From assembly GCA_021775955.1 (NCBI GenBank), contig JAJFGU010000021.1:115702-179701 (forward strand): a stretch of DNA of 64,000 bases, in the 5' to 3' direction. Every line of letters begins with the position of its first letter. The first letter of the stretch is position 1. The notes beneath the pieces were generated by a model. The model was given only the letters and a program-made list of their open reading frames with translations, searched no databases and was not told the origin of the DNA. The DNA is from Alphaproteobacteria bacterium (lineage in GTDB: Bacteria; Pseudomonadota; Alphaproteobacteria; Micavibrionales; Micavibrionaceae). Of the stretch, positions 28,006 through 36,543 are shown one piece after another. Position numbers and translations under genes: made by a program.

Positions 28006-28029
28006 GTATTTAAATCAAAGGAGACCAAT

Positions 28030-28101
28030 ATGTTCGATACAATTAGAAGCACGGCAGAGGCTTTTACACAAATGCGTGTAGGGCCGTGTGGCAGGCCCTA
28101 G
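28030..28101 (+). CDS. 23-codon leader ORF or frameshifted 5' end of the methyltransferase gene
   Basis: ATG at 28030 is preceded by an AAGGAG site (28018-28023) and encodes MFDTIRSTAEAFTQMRVGPC before a TAG at 28099-28101. The methyltransferase frame starts downstream only with a GTG at 28086 that has no ribosome site of its own. Thus this is either a leader peptide coupled to the next gene by overlap, or the true N-terminus separated by a one-base deletion near 28081-28087. Confidence 0.45.
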   Translation: MFDTIRSTAEAFTQMRVGPCGRP

Positions 28102-28661
28102 GAGATACGCTATTGGTTGGCGAAGGTAATATAAGTTTTACAAAATCCTTGCTTGCCTTACCTACTGCGCAAATTACACACATGACTGCCACAACATTTG
28201 AAAAGGAAAGAAACCTTGCAAATGAAGCCGTGGAAAACGCCAATATTCTAAAACAGGCTGGAGCGTTTGTGATGCATGGTGTCGATGCCACGAAATTAGA
28301 CAAGAGCTTTAAGCCGCATGAATTTGATACGATCATCTTTCAGTTTCCCAATGTTGGAAGCCGGGATGCTAAACATGGACACAACCCCAACCATGTCATG
28401 ATCCGTAAATTCCTACGAAGTGCTGCGGCCTACCTAAAACCATCTGGCAAAATTATGGTTTCAGTCGTTGATAGCCCTCATTATGAAGGCGCATTTCAGT
28501 TTGAAGAAGCCGCTGAATTTGCCGGCTATGAAACGCCTGAAACTTACCCTTTTGACCCTTCGATGTTTTCTGGATACTCTCATACCAACACAAACGATGA
28601 TGAAAGCGCTCTTGATGAGCACAATAAATTTTTAACATGGGTATTTAGGCTAAAAGAATGA
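28086..28661 (+). CDS. BMT5-like (DUF2431) Rossmann methyltransferase
   Basis: A 191-residue Rossmann-fold protein matching BMT5, the eukaryotic enzyme that makes m3U2634 in 25S rRNA. The SAM-site motif is LLVGEGNISF (9-18); next come TATTFEKE, HGVDATKL (64-71) and IIFQFPNVGS (83-92), then LKPSGKIMVSV and the C-terminal block ending SGYSH. The start codon is GTG, and the SAM motif follows after only eight residues, shorter than usual, so the real 5' end may lie in the leader ORF. The stop overlaps the next gene by 4 bases (ATGA). Function on bacterial RNA is unproven; the target may be rRNA or tRNA. Confidence 0.8.
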   Translation: MWQALGDTLLVGEGNISFTKSLLALPTAQITHMTATTFEKERNLANEAVENANILKQAGAFVMHGVDATKLDKSFKPHEFDTIIFQFPNVGSRDAKHGHNPNHVMIRKFLRSAAAYLKPSGKIMVSVVDSPHYEGAFQFEEAAEFAGYETPETYPFDPSMFSGYSHTNTNDDESALDEHNKFLTWVFRLKE

Positions 28662-29251
28662 ACCTGCTATTCGACGTTGAGGAAGAACCCGTCCCTGATA
28701 TCCTAGGGCTAACCTATATTTCTGATTTCATTACCAAGGATGAAGAGCACTCTCTCATCGCTGAAATTGATGCTCAGCCGTGGCTTAATGACCTCAAACG
28801 CCGTGTGCAGCATTACGGATACAAATATGATTATCAAGCGCGGACAGTTACGAGCGATGCTTATTTAGGAGTACTTCCCGCGTGGCTTTCTCCACCTACG
28901 GGGAGGTTGAGCGAGGCTATATTTTCAAACACGCCGGATCAAGCCATCGTTAATGAATATTTGCCGGGACAGGGCATTTCTGCTCATGTTGATTGCGTAC
29001 CATGTTTTGCTGATACAATTGCCTCTCTTAGCCTAGCCTCTTCTGCCATCATGCAATTCACACATTCCAAAACAGGCGAGCGAGAAGAATTATACCTTAA
29101 AGAACGCAGTCTCATTGTTTTGTCAGATGCAGCACGTTATGAATGGCAGCACGCCATACCTGCGCGGAAATCAGATGTTATCGAAGGCTTTAAAATAGAG
29201 CGCAGCAGGCGCATTTCTCTAACATTCAGAAATGTGATATTGGACAGCTAG
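28658..29251 (+). CDS. AlkB-family Fe(II)/2-oxoglutarate dioxygenase (ALKBH8-like)
   Basis: A 197-residue dioxygenase. Metal ligands are His110 and Asp112 in PGQGISAHVDCVP and His165 in RYEWQHAIP; 2-oxoglutarate is held by Arg185 and Arg191 in SRRISLTFR. The PGQGI-HxD, SLSLASSAIMQF and SLIVLSDAARYEWQH blocks resemble the AlkB domain of ALKBH8 more than E. coli AlkB. AlkB enzymes remove methyl groups from m1A, m3C and, in some members, m3U or m3T; ALKBH8 hydroxylates tRNA wobble uridine modifications. It is translationally coupled to the BMT5-like gene by an ATGA overlap, so both probably act on the same RNA base. Confidence 0.85.
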   Translation: MNLLFDVEEEPVPDILGLTYISDFITKDEEHSLIAEIDAQPWLNDLKRRVQHYGYKYDYQARTVTSDAYLGVLPAWLSPPTGRLSEAIFSNTPDQAIVNEYLPGQGISAHVDCVPCFADTIASLSLASSAIMQFTHSKTGEREELYLKERSLIVLSDAARYEWQHAIPARKSDVIEGFKIERSRRISLTFRNVILDS

Positions 29252-29590
29252 TTATGTTGCCACCGTACCACAAAAAATACCACAAAATCTCTTTGCTTTG
29301 CTCAGCACCACTTTCCGACATTTTATCACGGCAACACGGGTTCGAGTCCCAACGCGGGATTCGAACTGAGATCGCTGTATTCTGCGCTTACCGTCACTCG
29401 ATTTTCTGAAAATGCCGTGGGGGCATCGCGAATTAGCAAAATTAAGATGCCCCCAAGTATGCCCCCAAAATGTTTTGTGTTGAGAAGTTTGTACGGGGAT
29501 GTTTGTCCGCGTACGTAATATTTCAGGCCTGTATATTACGTATTTTTTACGTACGCAAACCCTAAAAATCAGCTAACTCATTGAAATAAT

Positions 29591-29664
29591 TGGCGCCGTA
29601 CGGGATTCGAACCCGTGTTGCCGCCGTGAAAGGGCGGTGTCCTAGGCCTCTAGACGAACGGGAC
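29591..29664 (-). tRNA. tRNA-Glu (anticodon TTC), acceptor strand two bases short
   Basis: The 5' acceptor GTCCCGT starts at 29664. The D-arm, the anticodon stem CCGCC/GGCGG with loop CTTTCAC (anticodon TTC at 29628-29630) and the T-arm ACGGG/CCCGT are intact. After the T-stem the sequence is ACGGCGCCA, where ACGGGACGCCA would complete the 7-bp acceptor. It is 74 nt instead of 76. It could be a broken copy, an assembly error or a tRNA needing repair. Confidence 0.8.
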
Positions 29665-29903
29665 GGAACGTCAAATGTCCGAAAAGACAATGCTTTATAA
29701 TGGCTTTAAACCCCATAAATCAAGTGTTTCTTTATCTTGCTGTCAGAAAGAAGAGAAACTAAGCTCTTCAAAGTTAATACCCTGGCCCATCCCCGCACCG
29801 TCTCTAAAAATTACGTAAAATTGAACCAAAAAGAAGGTGCACTTTAACCTTTCTGCGACTATAATAAAATCGTACCTAAGCGTTCCCCATTTCACGGTGT
29901 CCC

Positions 29904-30518
29904 ATGTCATTTATTTTCGATATTCGCCCCATACAAGCTTTATTGACCTTATCAGCCATTCTTATGGTATTTGCGCTTACGCCTGCCCTGGCGCAGGATA
30001 ACGTGCAGAACGTCGATATTTTACCCGCTCTGACGGTATCCGATGATATTGATCTGCCTGCCGATAGCGAAGAGACGCATCCGCCGGTACGCCTGACCCC
30101 GGATAAATCCGAGCTGATCCGCCTGGATCGCGAAGCCGTCACCATCATCGTCGGCAACCCCGAACATGTCAGCGTGCTGGCCGATACATCCAAAACCCTG
30201 GTTTTGGTGCCGCAATTGCCCGGCGCGACGCATTTTACGGTTCTGGACTCCCACGGCGAGGTTATCATGCAACGCCACGTTATCATTGCCAGCCCGAAAG
30301 AGCGCTATGTGCGCATACGCCGCTCCTGCGCCGGTGCCAGCAGCGATGAATGCCAGGAAACCAGCATGTTCTTCTGCCCGGATATGTGCCATGAGATAAA
30401 CGTTAAGAAAGAGCTGTCTGAAGCCAATGACTCGCCATTCGATGCGCTCGAGGAAATGGCCGAAGCCGCAGCCTCACAAAATAACGGCGCCACACCCGAA
30501 GCCGAAGGCGCCCCCTAA
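29904..30518 (+). CDS. Exported protein with a CpaC-type N-terminal pilus domain
   Basis: A 204-residue exported protein (signal peptide about 1-31, ending PALAQ). Residues about 62-135 (LTPDKSELIRLDREAVTIIVGNPEHVSVLADTSKTLVLVPQLPGATHFTVLDSHG) match the N-terminal pilus-formation domain of CpaC (compare VKIILGKAEIIELNGDVSDILVADP in the secretin gene here). It has no secretin barrel. A Cys-rich stretch (RRSCAGASSDECQETSMFFCPDMC) follows, and the tail is acidic. It probably works with the Tad secretin channel in the periplasm. It is followed by the TPR lipoprotein on the same strand. Confidence 0.8.
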   Translation: MSFIFDIRPIQALLTLSAILMVFALTPALAQDNVQNVDILPALTVSDDIDLPADSEETHPPVRLTPDKSELIRLDREAVTIIVGNPEHVSVLADTSKTLVLVPQLPGATHFTVLDSHGEVIMQRHVIIASPKERYVRIRRSCAGASSDECQETSMFFCPDMCHEINVKKELSEANDSPFDALEEMAEAAASQNNGATPEAEGAP

Positions 30519-30575
30519 TTCCACTGCCTATAGAACACAATTGTCACAACGTTAAAAAAACCATATAAAGAAGAC

Positions 30576-31448
30576 ATGACCAATTTCAAAAGATCATTCG
30601 TTTTAACCCTGTTTGTGTCCTCCGCTCTTTTGCTCGGGGCCTGCGAAACGACCGGCTCCACGACGGATGCCGTTGCCGAACGGACTTCGAAGATTGACTC
30701 GGTGCTAAACCGCGCAGCTAATTCCGCCGCCGCACGGGGCGAGACAGGGAACTCCCTGGCTATTTTCGAAAAAGTCTATAAGCGCAATTCATCCGATGCC
30801 GGCGCGGCGCTGCAATACGCCCGTGCCTTGCGCGAGTCAGATTATCTGAACCGTGCCTCGCTGGTGCTTTCGCCTTTTGCCGCAGAAATTAACAGCGCGC
30901 CGGGAATTAAAACCGAATATGCCGCCGTACAACTGGCGCTGGGCCATTACGATGTTGCCGAAGACAATGCCCAGCAAGCGATCTTACAAAATTCTGAAGA
31001 TTACCGGGCCTTTCATTATCTCGGCATTGCACTGGATGCCAAAGGCCAGCATGAAGAAGCCGAGCGCTCTTTTCGCAAAGGCCTTGATAGCTGGGAAGGT
31101 GACCCCACTCCGATCATGAACAATCTGGCGCTGAATTTAACCGCGCAGGGGTTCCTTGATGAAGCCGCCGAAATTCTGCAACGCGCCGCCGAAGTCTCTC
31201 CCGGCCGGCCGGAAGTGGAGCGTAACTTACGCATCGTCAATGCCCTTCAGCAATCCGACGGCCACAGAGCCGCCGCCCCCAAGCCGAACAAAAAACCACT
31301 GATCTCGATCGAGCCCCAGGCCGGCGAAGAAGAGGCTGAAGCTGATGAGCCACCGGCCAGTGAGCCACCCGCCAACCCGGTAAAGGAAGTTGAGGCGCAG
31401 GAAATCGAAACCAAATCCCCCGACAACGTCATTGTCATTGAAGAATAA
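30576..31448 (+). CDS. TPR lipoprotein of the Tad system (TadD-like)
   Basis: A 290-residue lipoprotein with a lipobox (LLLGAC at the end of the signal peptide, about residue 22). Tetratricopeptide-like repeats fill about 60-210 (AIFEKVYKRNSSDAGAALQYARAL; AFHYLGIALDAKGQHEEAERSFRKGL; NNLALNLTAQGFLDEAAEIL). The C-terminus is acidic and Pro-rich. TadD proteins are outer-membrane-linked TPR lipoproteins needed for Tad pilus assembly, and this gene lies between the pilus-domain protein and the converging tadC. The family assignment rests on fold, lipobox and location. Confidence 0.8.
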   Translation: MTNFKRSFVLTLFVSSALLLGACETTGSTTDAVAERTSKIDSVLNRAANSAAARGETGNSLAIFEKVYKRNSSDAGAALQYARALRESDYLNRASLVLSPFAAEINSAPGIKTEYAAVQLALGHYDVAEDNAQQAILQNSEDYRAFHYLGIALDAKGQHEEAERSFRKGLDSWEGDPTPIMNNLALNLTAQGFLDEAAEILQRAAEVSPGRPEVERNLRIVNALQQSDGHRAAAPKPNKKPLISIEPQAGEEEAEADEPPASEPPANPVKEVEAQEIETKSPDNVIVIEE

Positions 31449-31461
31449 GACTAAACTTTCC

Positions 31462-31540
31462 GTCATTGCGAGCGACCGCAAGAAATCTGTGCCATATCAT
31501 TTTGCACAGGTCTCTCCGCACTTTGTGCGTTCGAGATGAC
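31462..31540. repeat. Palindromic repeat between convergent tad genes
   Basis: GTCATTGCGAGCG (31462-31474) and CGTTCGAGATGAC (31528-31540) pair with mismatches; the inner CTGTGC/GCACAG stem also pairs. The CGTCATT end recurs in the repeats at 49114 and 55173. Confidence 0.6.
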
Positions 31541-31579
31541 AATAAGGTAGGTTTCACGGCGGTCTCCGTGTTTAAACCT

Positions 31580-32533
31580 TTAGCCACCAACTCCAGAAGC
31601 AGCCGCCTGAATTCCAGCGGGTCCCAGAATAATCACAAACAACGCCGGCAGGAAAAACAGGATCATCGGCACGGTCAGTTTCGGTGGCAGGGACGCCGCC
31701 TTTTGCTCGGCAATCGACATACGCATATCGCGCAGCTCATCGGCCATCACCCGCATCGCCTGCGAAATCGAGGTTCCGTATTGCTCGGCCTGAATCAGCG
31801 CTGTAGCAAAGGTTTTTCCGGCACCACTACCGACCCGCCGTGCAAAATCCTGCAGCGCTTTGCGCCGGTCATTCAGCATCGCCATTTCGGCGCTCAGGAT
31901 ACCAAGCTCTTCCGCCAGAATGGGCGAGTGCTCTGCAATTTCGGCAGCAACCCGGTCAATCGTTTGCTCGAGACCGATCCCGCCCTGCACGCAGATCAGC
32001 ATCATATCGAGCGAGTCCGGGAAGGCGAGGTTGATGTCCTGCTGGCGTTTGAGGATCTGGTTCTTGATCAGAATGTCGGGCAGTTTAAAACCGAAAAACC
32101 CCATACCGCCCAGGATCATCATTTTCGTTGTACTCTGCATTTCCTCTTCGCTGCCGGAAATGATCATCATCGCAAACAGACATAAAACAATCGGAATCAC
32201 GGCGCGGGCGATCATGAATTTCAACGGCGCGGTGGGGGAGCGGATACCGGCCTGCAGCATCTTATCACGCACCTTCTCGCCCATATCGCCGAGCATTTGC
32301 TGAACCTTGAACATACTGGCCATGGTATCCGCTGCCGATACAGCGTCATCGCCGCCGGGCTTGTTAATACTGCCGTCGCGCGTTGCTTCAAACAAAGCCT
32401 TCCTGCGCTTTTCAATCACCGAGCGATACCGCTCTTTCTTCTCGGTCTTTTGCAGGAACGGAAACGCAAACGCAGCAAAGGAGATCGCCGCAACCAATGC
32501 GCTCACAATCGTGATCAGAACTTCGTTCTCCAT
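31580..32533 (-). CDS. tadC: Tad pilus inner-membrane platform protein TadC
   Basis: A 317-residue type II secretion F-domain protein. It has an N-terminal membrane segment (about 5-25), two central ones (about 115-150) and one near the C-terminus (about 290-312). The cytoplasmic SDALDMMLICVQGGIGLEQTI-like region (here PDSLDMMLICVQGGIGLEQTI) is typical of TadC. It forms the platform with TadB that the TadA ATPase drives. AGGAG precedes the ATG by 9 bases. Last gene of the cpa/tad operon, 10 bases after tadB. Confidence 0.93.
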   Translation of the reverse strand: MENEVLITIVSALVAAISFAAFAFPFLQKTEKKERYRSVIEKRRKALFEATRDGSINKPGGDDAVSAADTMASMFKVQQMLGDMGEKVRDKMLQAGIRSPTAPLKFMIARAVIPIVLCLFAMMIISGSEEEMQSTTKMMILGGMGFFGFKLPDILIKNQILKRQQDINLAFPDSLDMMLICVQGGIGLEQTIDRVAAEIAEHSPILAEELGILSAEMAMLNDRRKALQDFARRVGSGAGKTFATALIQAEQYGTSISQAMRVMADELRDMRMSIAEQKAASLPPKLTVPMILFFLPALFVIILGPAGIQAAASGVGG

Positions 32534-32543
32534 TGCGTTTCTC

Positions 32544-33533
32544 CTAAATCTTAAAGTTAATCATGACCTTCATGACGCCAATTCCGATACACATCCAGAT
32601 TACCGCACCGGCGAGCAGGACATTGCCAAACGGGTCGGTAAAAAGGACGCTGATATATTCGTAGTTCACAAAATACATACCGCCGGCCACAACATTGGGC
32701 AGCGCACCAATAATTCCGGCAGATGCAATCGCCTCCGACGACAGCGCCTTGATCTTGCGCTTGAGCCGAAAGCGCGAACGGATCACGCCAGCAAGATTGT
32801 TAAGAACTTCAGACAGGCTGGAGCCGGTCTGCGCCTGAATCGACAAACCGGTGGCGAACATCTGCATCTCGGTCAGCGGCATGCGCTTGGTCGATTCCTG
32901 CGCCGCTTCATGCAGCGGGACGCCAATCTTTTGCTTGTCGTATATGATCGACATCTCCTCGCCGACAGGGCCTTCAAACTCGCGGCTGATCATCGACACC
33001 GCTTCGGAAACCGGCATACCTGCCTTCAGAAGACGTACGACCGCATCCAGCGCATCGGCGAATTCTTCGAGAAACTTCTTCTGGCGATTGGCCGCCATCT
33101 TTTTTAAAACCAGGCGCGGTACGCCAAGAAGACCTGTCACCGCCGCCATCACTAAAACGAAAGGATTGCTACTGATGAACATCTTGACCAAAAATGCCAC
33201 CAGAACCATAGAGACGGCCGAATATATCCAGAACTGCTTCATGCTGATCTGCAGACCTGCCTGCCCAATCAGAACGGTGATAGAGGTCTTTTGTTTCTTC
33301 TTACCTTTGTCGTCGTCTTCTTTATCGTCTTTCAGCTTCCTGGCGATTTCGGCGCGGCGCTTGTTTTGCGCATCCATTTCACTATTAACCTCGGAGCCTT
33401 TGGACGCGCGCCCGCGAATAGTAGCCATGACACGCTTTTTGCGCTCCGCCTCCTGATTCAGGACGAACGCTATTCCCACTCCGACGACGATCACAAAGAT
33501 CAACGCTATCAGAACAATTTGGATGGTATTCAT
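32544..33533 (-). CDS. tadB: Tad pilus inner-membrane platform protein TadB
   Basis: A 329-residue F-domain protein with membrane segments about 5-25, 95-140 and at the C-terminus (about 275-325). The cytoplasmic loop FADALDAVVRLLKAGMPVSEAV is the TadB/TadC motif. It works with TadC as the inner-membrane platform. It follows tadA after 85 bases, which include a perfect 9-bp hairpin at 33556-33575, unlike the tight spacing elsewhere in this operon. Confidence 0.93.
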   Translation of the reverse strand: MNTIQIVLIALIFVIVVGVGIAFVLNQEAERKKRVMATIRGRASKGSEVNSEMDAQNKRRAEIARKLKDDKEDDDKGKKKQKTSITVLIGQAGLQISMKQFWIYSAVSMVLVAFLVKMFISSNPFVLVMAAVTGLLGVPRLVLKKMAANRQKKFLEEFADALDAVVRLLKAGMPVSEAVSMISREFEGPVGEEMSIIYDKQKIGVPLHEAAQESTKRMPLTEMQMFATGLSIQAQTGSSLSEVLNNLAGVIRSRFRLKRKIKALSSEAIASAGIIGALPNVVAGGMYFVNYEYISVLFTDPFGNVLLAGAVIWMCIGIGVMKVMINFKI

Positions 33534-33555
33534 TTAGCCGTATGCCTCCGACCCC

Positions 33556-33575
33556 CTCCCTCGCTTGCGAGGGAG
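33556..33575. repeat. Short perfect hairpin between tadA and tadB
   Basis: CTCCCTCGC (33556-33564) and GCGAGGGAG (33567-33575) form a 9-bp stem. The CCCTC-rich arm resembles the inner part of the hairpins near 4400 and 7000. It could reduce or stabilise expression of the downstream tadBC mRNA. Confidence 0.6.
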
Positions 33576-33618
33576 AAAGAACAAAAAGTAAAAAGCCCGG
33601 TAGGTAGTGGAACTATCG

Positions 33619-35220
33619 CTACCCATAGGCTTCCTCCATAGCATCAAGCACGAGCTGCTCAACACCGAACTGGCGTGCGTTATCAAAGAATTTGGGACGT
33701 AGGCCAGTCGATTTTTGCCGGGTGATCAGCTTACCGTGTTCGTCTTCACCCTCAATTTCAAGCGTGAAAAGATCCTGCATGGTGACAACATCGCCCTCCA
33801 TCCCGGTAATCTCGGTGACATGGGTGGTTTTACGCGAGCCATCACGCAAACGTTGCACCTGAATGATAACCTGTACGGCACCGGCGATCTGTTCGCGCAC
33901 CGCCTGTTGCGGCAGGTTCAGGCCGCCCATCGCAATCATGTTCTCCATCCGCGAAAGCGCTTCACGCGGGTTGTTGGCGTGCACCGTTCCCATCGAGCCG
34001 TCATGGCCAGTGTTCATGGCCTGAAGCAGATCAAAGGCCTCGGGTCCGCGAACCTCACCAACAATGATGCGCTCCGGGCGCATCCGCAGGCAGTTCTTGA
34101 CCAGATCACGCATAGTGACCTCTCCAACGCCTTCAAGGTTCGGCGGCCGCGTCTCCAGACGCACGACATGCGGTTGTTGCAATTGCAGCTCACACGCATC
34201 CTCGCAAGTCACAATCCTCTCACCGGCTTCAATATAACGGGTAAGACAATTCAGCATTGTCGTCTTACCGGAACCCGTACCGCCGGAGACAAGCACATTC
34301 ACGCGGCATCTTCCGACCGCCATAATCAGCTTGGCACAGCTTGGCGTCATTGAGCCGAACTCGAGTAGCTTTTCCAGCGTCAGTTTGTCTTTGGTGAATT
34401 TCCGGATGGTCATACAGGCGCCATCCACGGCCAGCGGCGGAATAATCACGTTCACACGCGAACCGTCAGGCAAACGCGCGTCACAAATCGGCGAAGATTC
34501 ATCAACACGGCGTCCAATCGCGCCGACAATGCGCTGGCAGATGGTTGTCAGATGTTGATTGTCACGGAAATTGACATGCGTTTTTTCGATCTTGCCGCCA
34601 ACCTCAATATAGGTCGTATCGGGGCCGTTAATCATGATATCGGCGATATCGTCACGCTCGAGAAGCTCTTCCAGCGGACCAAAGCCCAGCATATCATTGG
34701 CGCATTCTTTGGCCACGCCCTGCAGTTCCGCCGGGGTCAGATCAAGATTACGAAAGCGCGCAATTTCTTCAACAGCCGAATAAACCTCTTCACGCGCCGC
34801 TTTGGCATCCATCCGCGCCAGAGCTTTCAAATCAATACCGTCGCGCAAATCAAGCCAGATACGATTGCGGGCACGCTGGAGCCTGAGGGATGTAATGGAT
34901 TCGCTATCGCCTTTCGGCGCAAGATCCCCTTCTTCTTCCGACTCAAGATCATCAAGAGCCAGGCCATCTTCCATCGACTTGTGCGTCTCGGCTTTTTCTT
35001 CTTTTGATGGATCAGATGTTTCTTTAGCTTCAGCCACTTCTTCCACCGGAGGCGGCGAAATTTTGTCCTTTGCCTCTACCTTTTTGGGTTTTTCTTCAGG
35101 GGCGGATTCTACGACAGGCTCAACCCTTTCCGCCTTTTCCTCTTTGGCCGCTTTTGACGGCCCCTTAGGCGGAGGTTTCTTTGGCGCATTCGAGGCTGAT
35201 TGTTTTTTTCCAAACATCAA
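33619..35220 (-). CDS. cpaF: Tad pilus ATPase TadA/CpaF
   Basis: A 533-residue secretion ATPase. The N-terminal ~110 residues are Pro-, Lys- and Glu-rich and probably disordered. The ATPase core has Walker A GGTGSGKT (313-320), an Asp box, Walker B ([19 protein letters not shown]) and a His box ([12 protein letters not shown]). It powers pilin assembly by driving TadB/TadC. The long charged N-terminus is longer than in many CpaF proteins. It is preceded directly by cpaE with 6 bases between. Confidence 0.95.
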   Translation of the reverse strand: MMFGKKQSASNAPKKPPPKGPSKAAKEEKAERVEPVVESAPEEKPKKVEAKDKISPPPVEEVAEAKETSDPSKEEKAETHKSMEDGLALDDLESEEEGDLAPKGDSESITSLRLQRARNRIWLDLRDGIDLKALARMDAKAAREEVYSAVEEIARFRNLDLTPAELQGVAKECANDMLGFGPLEELLERDDIADIMINGPDTTYIEVGGKIEKTHVNFRDNQHLTTICQRIVGAIGRRVDESSPICDARLPDGSRVNVIIPPLAVDGACMTIRKFTKDKLTLEKLLEFGSMTPSCAKLIMAVGRCRVNVLVSGGTGSGKTTMLNCLTRYIEAGERIVTCEDACELQLQQPHVVRLETRPPNLEGVGEVTMRDLVKNCLRMRPERIIVGEVRGPEAFDLLQAMNTGHDGSMGTVHANNPREALSRMENMIAMGGLNLPQQAVREQIAGAVQVIIQVQRLRDGSRKTTHVTEITGMEGDVVTMQDLFTLEIEGEDEHGKLITRQKSTGLRPKFFDNARQFGVEQLVLDAMEEAYG

Positions 35221-35226
35221 TAATTC

Positions 35227-36477
35227 CTATTTCTTTGCAAGCTTTCCTATAAGCCCGCCAATACCAGAGCTAGAACTCTCTTCAGAAACATGGATGCCTT
35301 CGACATCAACGGCCAGAACCGTTTTCAGAACCGGCAACAGAGAGTTGCTGACAAGCGCCGCACCGGCCTTATCGTCAATCAACCTTTTGCCTTCGCTTTC
35401 ACTACCGATAAACAGCTTCGGATTAAAGGGGATAAAAGCAGAGGGCTTTAACTCCATAGCCTTTTCAATATCGGCTTTTGGCACCTCATTGGCCGGGGCC
35501 ATACCTTGCATATTAACAATCATTTCTATGCCTTCTTCGCTATCACCACGAATTTCCTTCATTTCATGCAGCAAGCTCCGGGCCAGACGCAACGCGGGCA
35601 ATGTAGGCGTGGAAACAAGAATGACTTCATGCGCTCTTGTTATCACCGCATTCTTAAGGCCCGGTGTTGACGCTGATAAATCGACCATGACAACCGGGTA
35701 CTTCACCATCAGCATATCCAGTAAATTCTCATACTGGGCGGGCGTAATCACCTGCTCTAACATGGCATCACCACCGCTGGCCAGAATATTAAGATGCTCA
35801 CTGGCCGTAAAAAGCATGCGGGCGATACTGTCTTCATCTTGGTTTTCCGCCGCGCGGACCGCCTCGGGCAAAGTCGTCGAAGGCTCGAACCCGATACCGA
35901 CACCAAGTGTCGACCAACCGCCGGAACCATCCAGCAACATGGCCTTTTGTCCCAGCGTTTCGGATACGCCCCAGGCCATAGCCTGCGCGATAACAGATGT
36001 GCCAACGCCGCCTTTGGCACCGACAAAAGCGATTAAACGGCTACCTGTAATACCAATACGCTCGATAACCGTTTTGGCAATAACATCGGCCAGGATTTCC
36101 GATTGAACCGGTTTTACCAGGTAATCACTTACCCCCATTTCAATCAGCTGACGATAAAGATAAACATCGTTTTTCGGACCAATCACAATAGCGGCAGTTC
36201 CTTCGCCGCAATGCTCGGCGAGACCGCCCAAACGCTCTGTAAAATCTTCATCAACCGTTTCGGTCTGGACAATAATCAGATCAGGTGATGGTAGATCTTG
36301 ATAGGTTGCAATGGCGGTTTCGATATCGCCGTCTTCACTCTGAATTTCGACCCTGGCAAAACGCCAGTCTTTTTCGACCGCCTGCGCTGCTTCCAGCGTC
36401 TTCTTATCTTTTGAATATACAGCAACTCTGGAGCCTGGTAGCAATACAGATGTCGCCTGATTTTCCGCCTCGCTCAT
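35227..36477 (-). CDS. cpaE: Tad pilus localisation protein CpaE/TadZ
   Basis: A 416-residue protein with a receiver-like N-terminal domain (about 10-135; no full acidic pocket seen) followed by a ParA/MinD-like ATPase domain with the deviant Walker A FVGAKGGVGTSVIAQA. The KGGVGTS form, with Thr-Ser rather than Lys-Ser/Thr, is the usual TadZ/CpaE feature. It positions the pilus machinery at the pole in Caulobacter. Located between cpaD and cpaF. Confidence 0.92.
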   Translation of the reverse strand: MSEAENQATSVLLPGSRVAVYSKDKKTLEAAQAVEKDWRFARVEIQSEDGDIETAIATYQDLPSPDLIIVQTETVDEDFTERLGGLAEHCGEGTAAIVIGPKNDVYLYRQLIEMGVSDYLVKPVQSEILADVIAKTVIERIGITGSRLIAFVGAKGGVGTSVIAQAMAWGVSETLGQKAMLLDGSGGWSTLGVGIGFEPSTTLPEAVRAAENQDEDSIARMLFTASEHLNILASGGDAMLEQVITPAQYENLLDMLMVKYPVVMVDLSASTPGLKNAVITRAHEVILVSTPTLPALRLARSLLHEMKEIRGDSEEGIEMIVNMQGMAPANEVPKADIEKAMELKPSAFIPFNPKLFIGSESEGKRLIDDKAGAALVSNSLLPVLKTVLAVDVEGIHVSEESSSSGIGGLIGKLAKK

Positions 36478-36543
36478 TAACCTTACCCGTGTCCCAATAG
36501 ATTATGTTTGTATATTCCTTATACTATAACACATTTTGAGGCA

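Larger units (their letters stand above)
27829..29387. mobile_element. Possible relic island flanked by similar sequences
   Basis: GCGGGGATTCGAACTG...GCTGTATCCCGC at 27829-27863 and GCGGGATTCGAACTG...GCTGTATTCTGC at 29354-29385 are related by eye and bracket the methyltransferase/AlkB pair. The 444 bases before the pair (27642-28085) contain no gene except a leader ORF. CACGGCAACACGGGTTCGAGTCCC (29328-29350) resembles part of tRNA-Glu. From 29252 to 29590 there is no gene. No integrase is present. Confidence 0.35.

Noticed and set aside
33715..34353. 212-codon + strand frame
   Set aside because: Shadow of the TadA/CpaF ATPase coding region.
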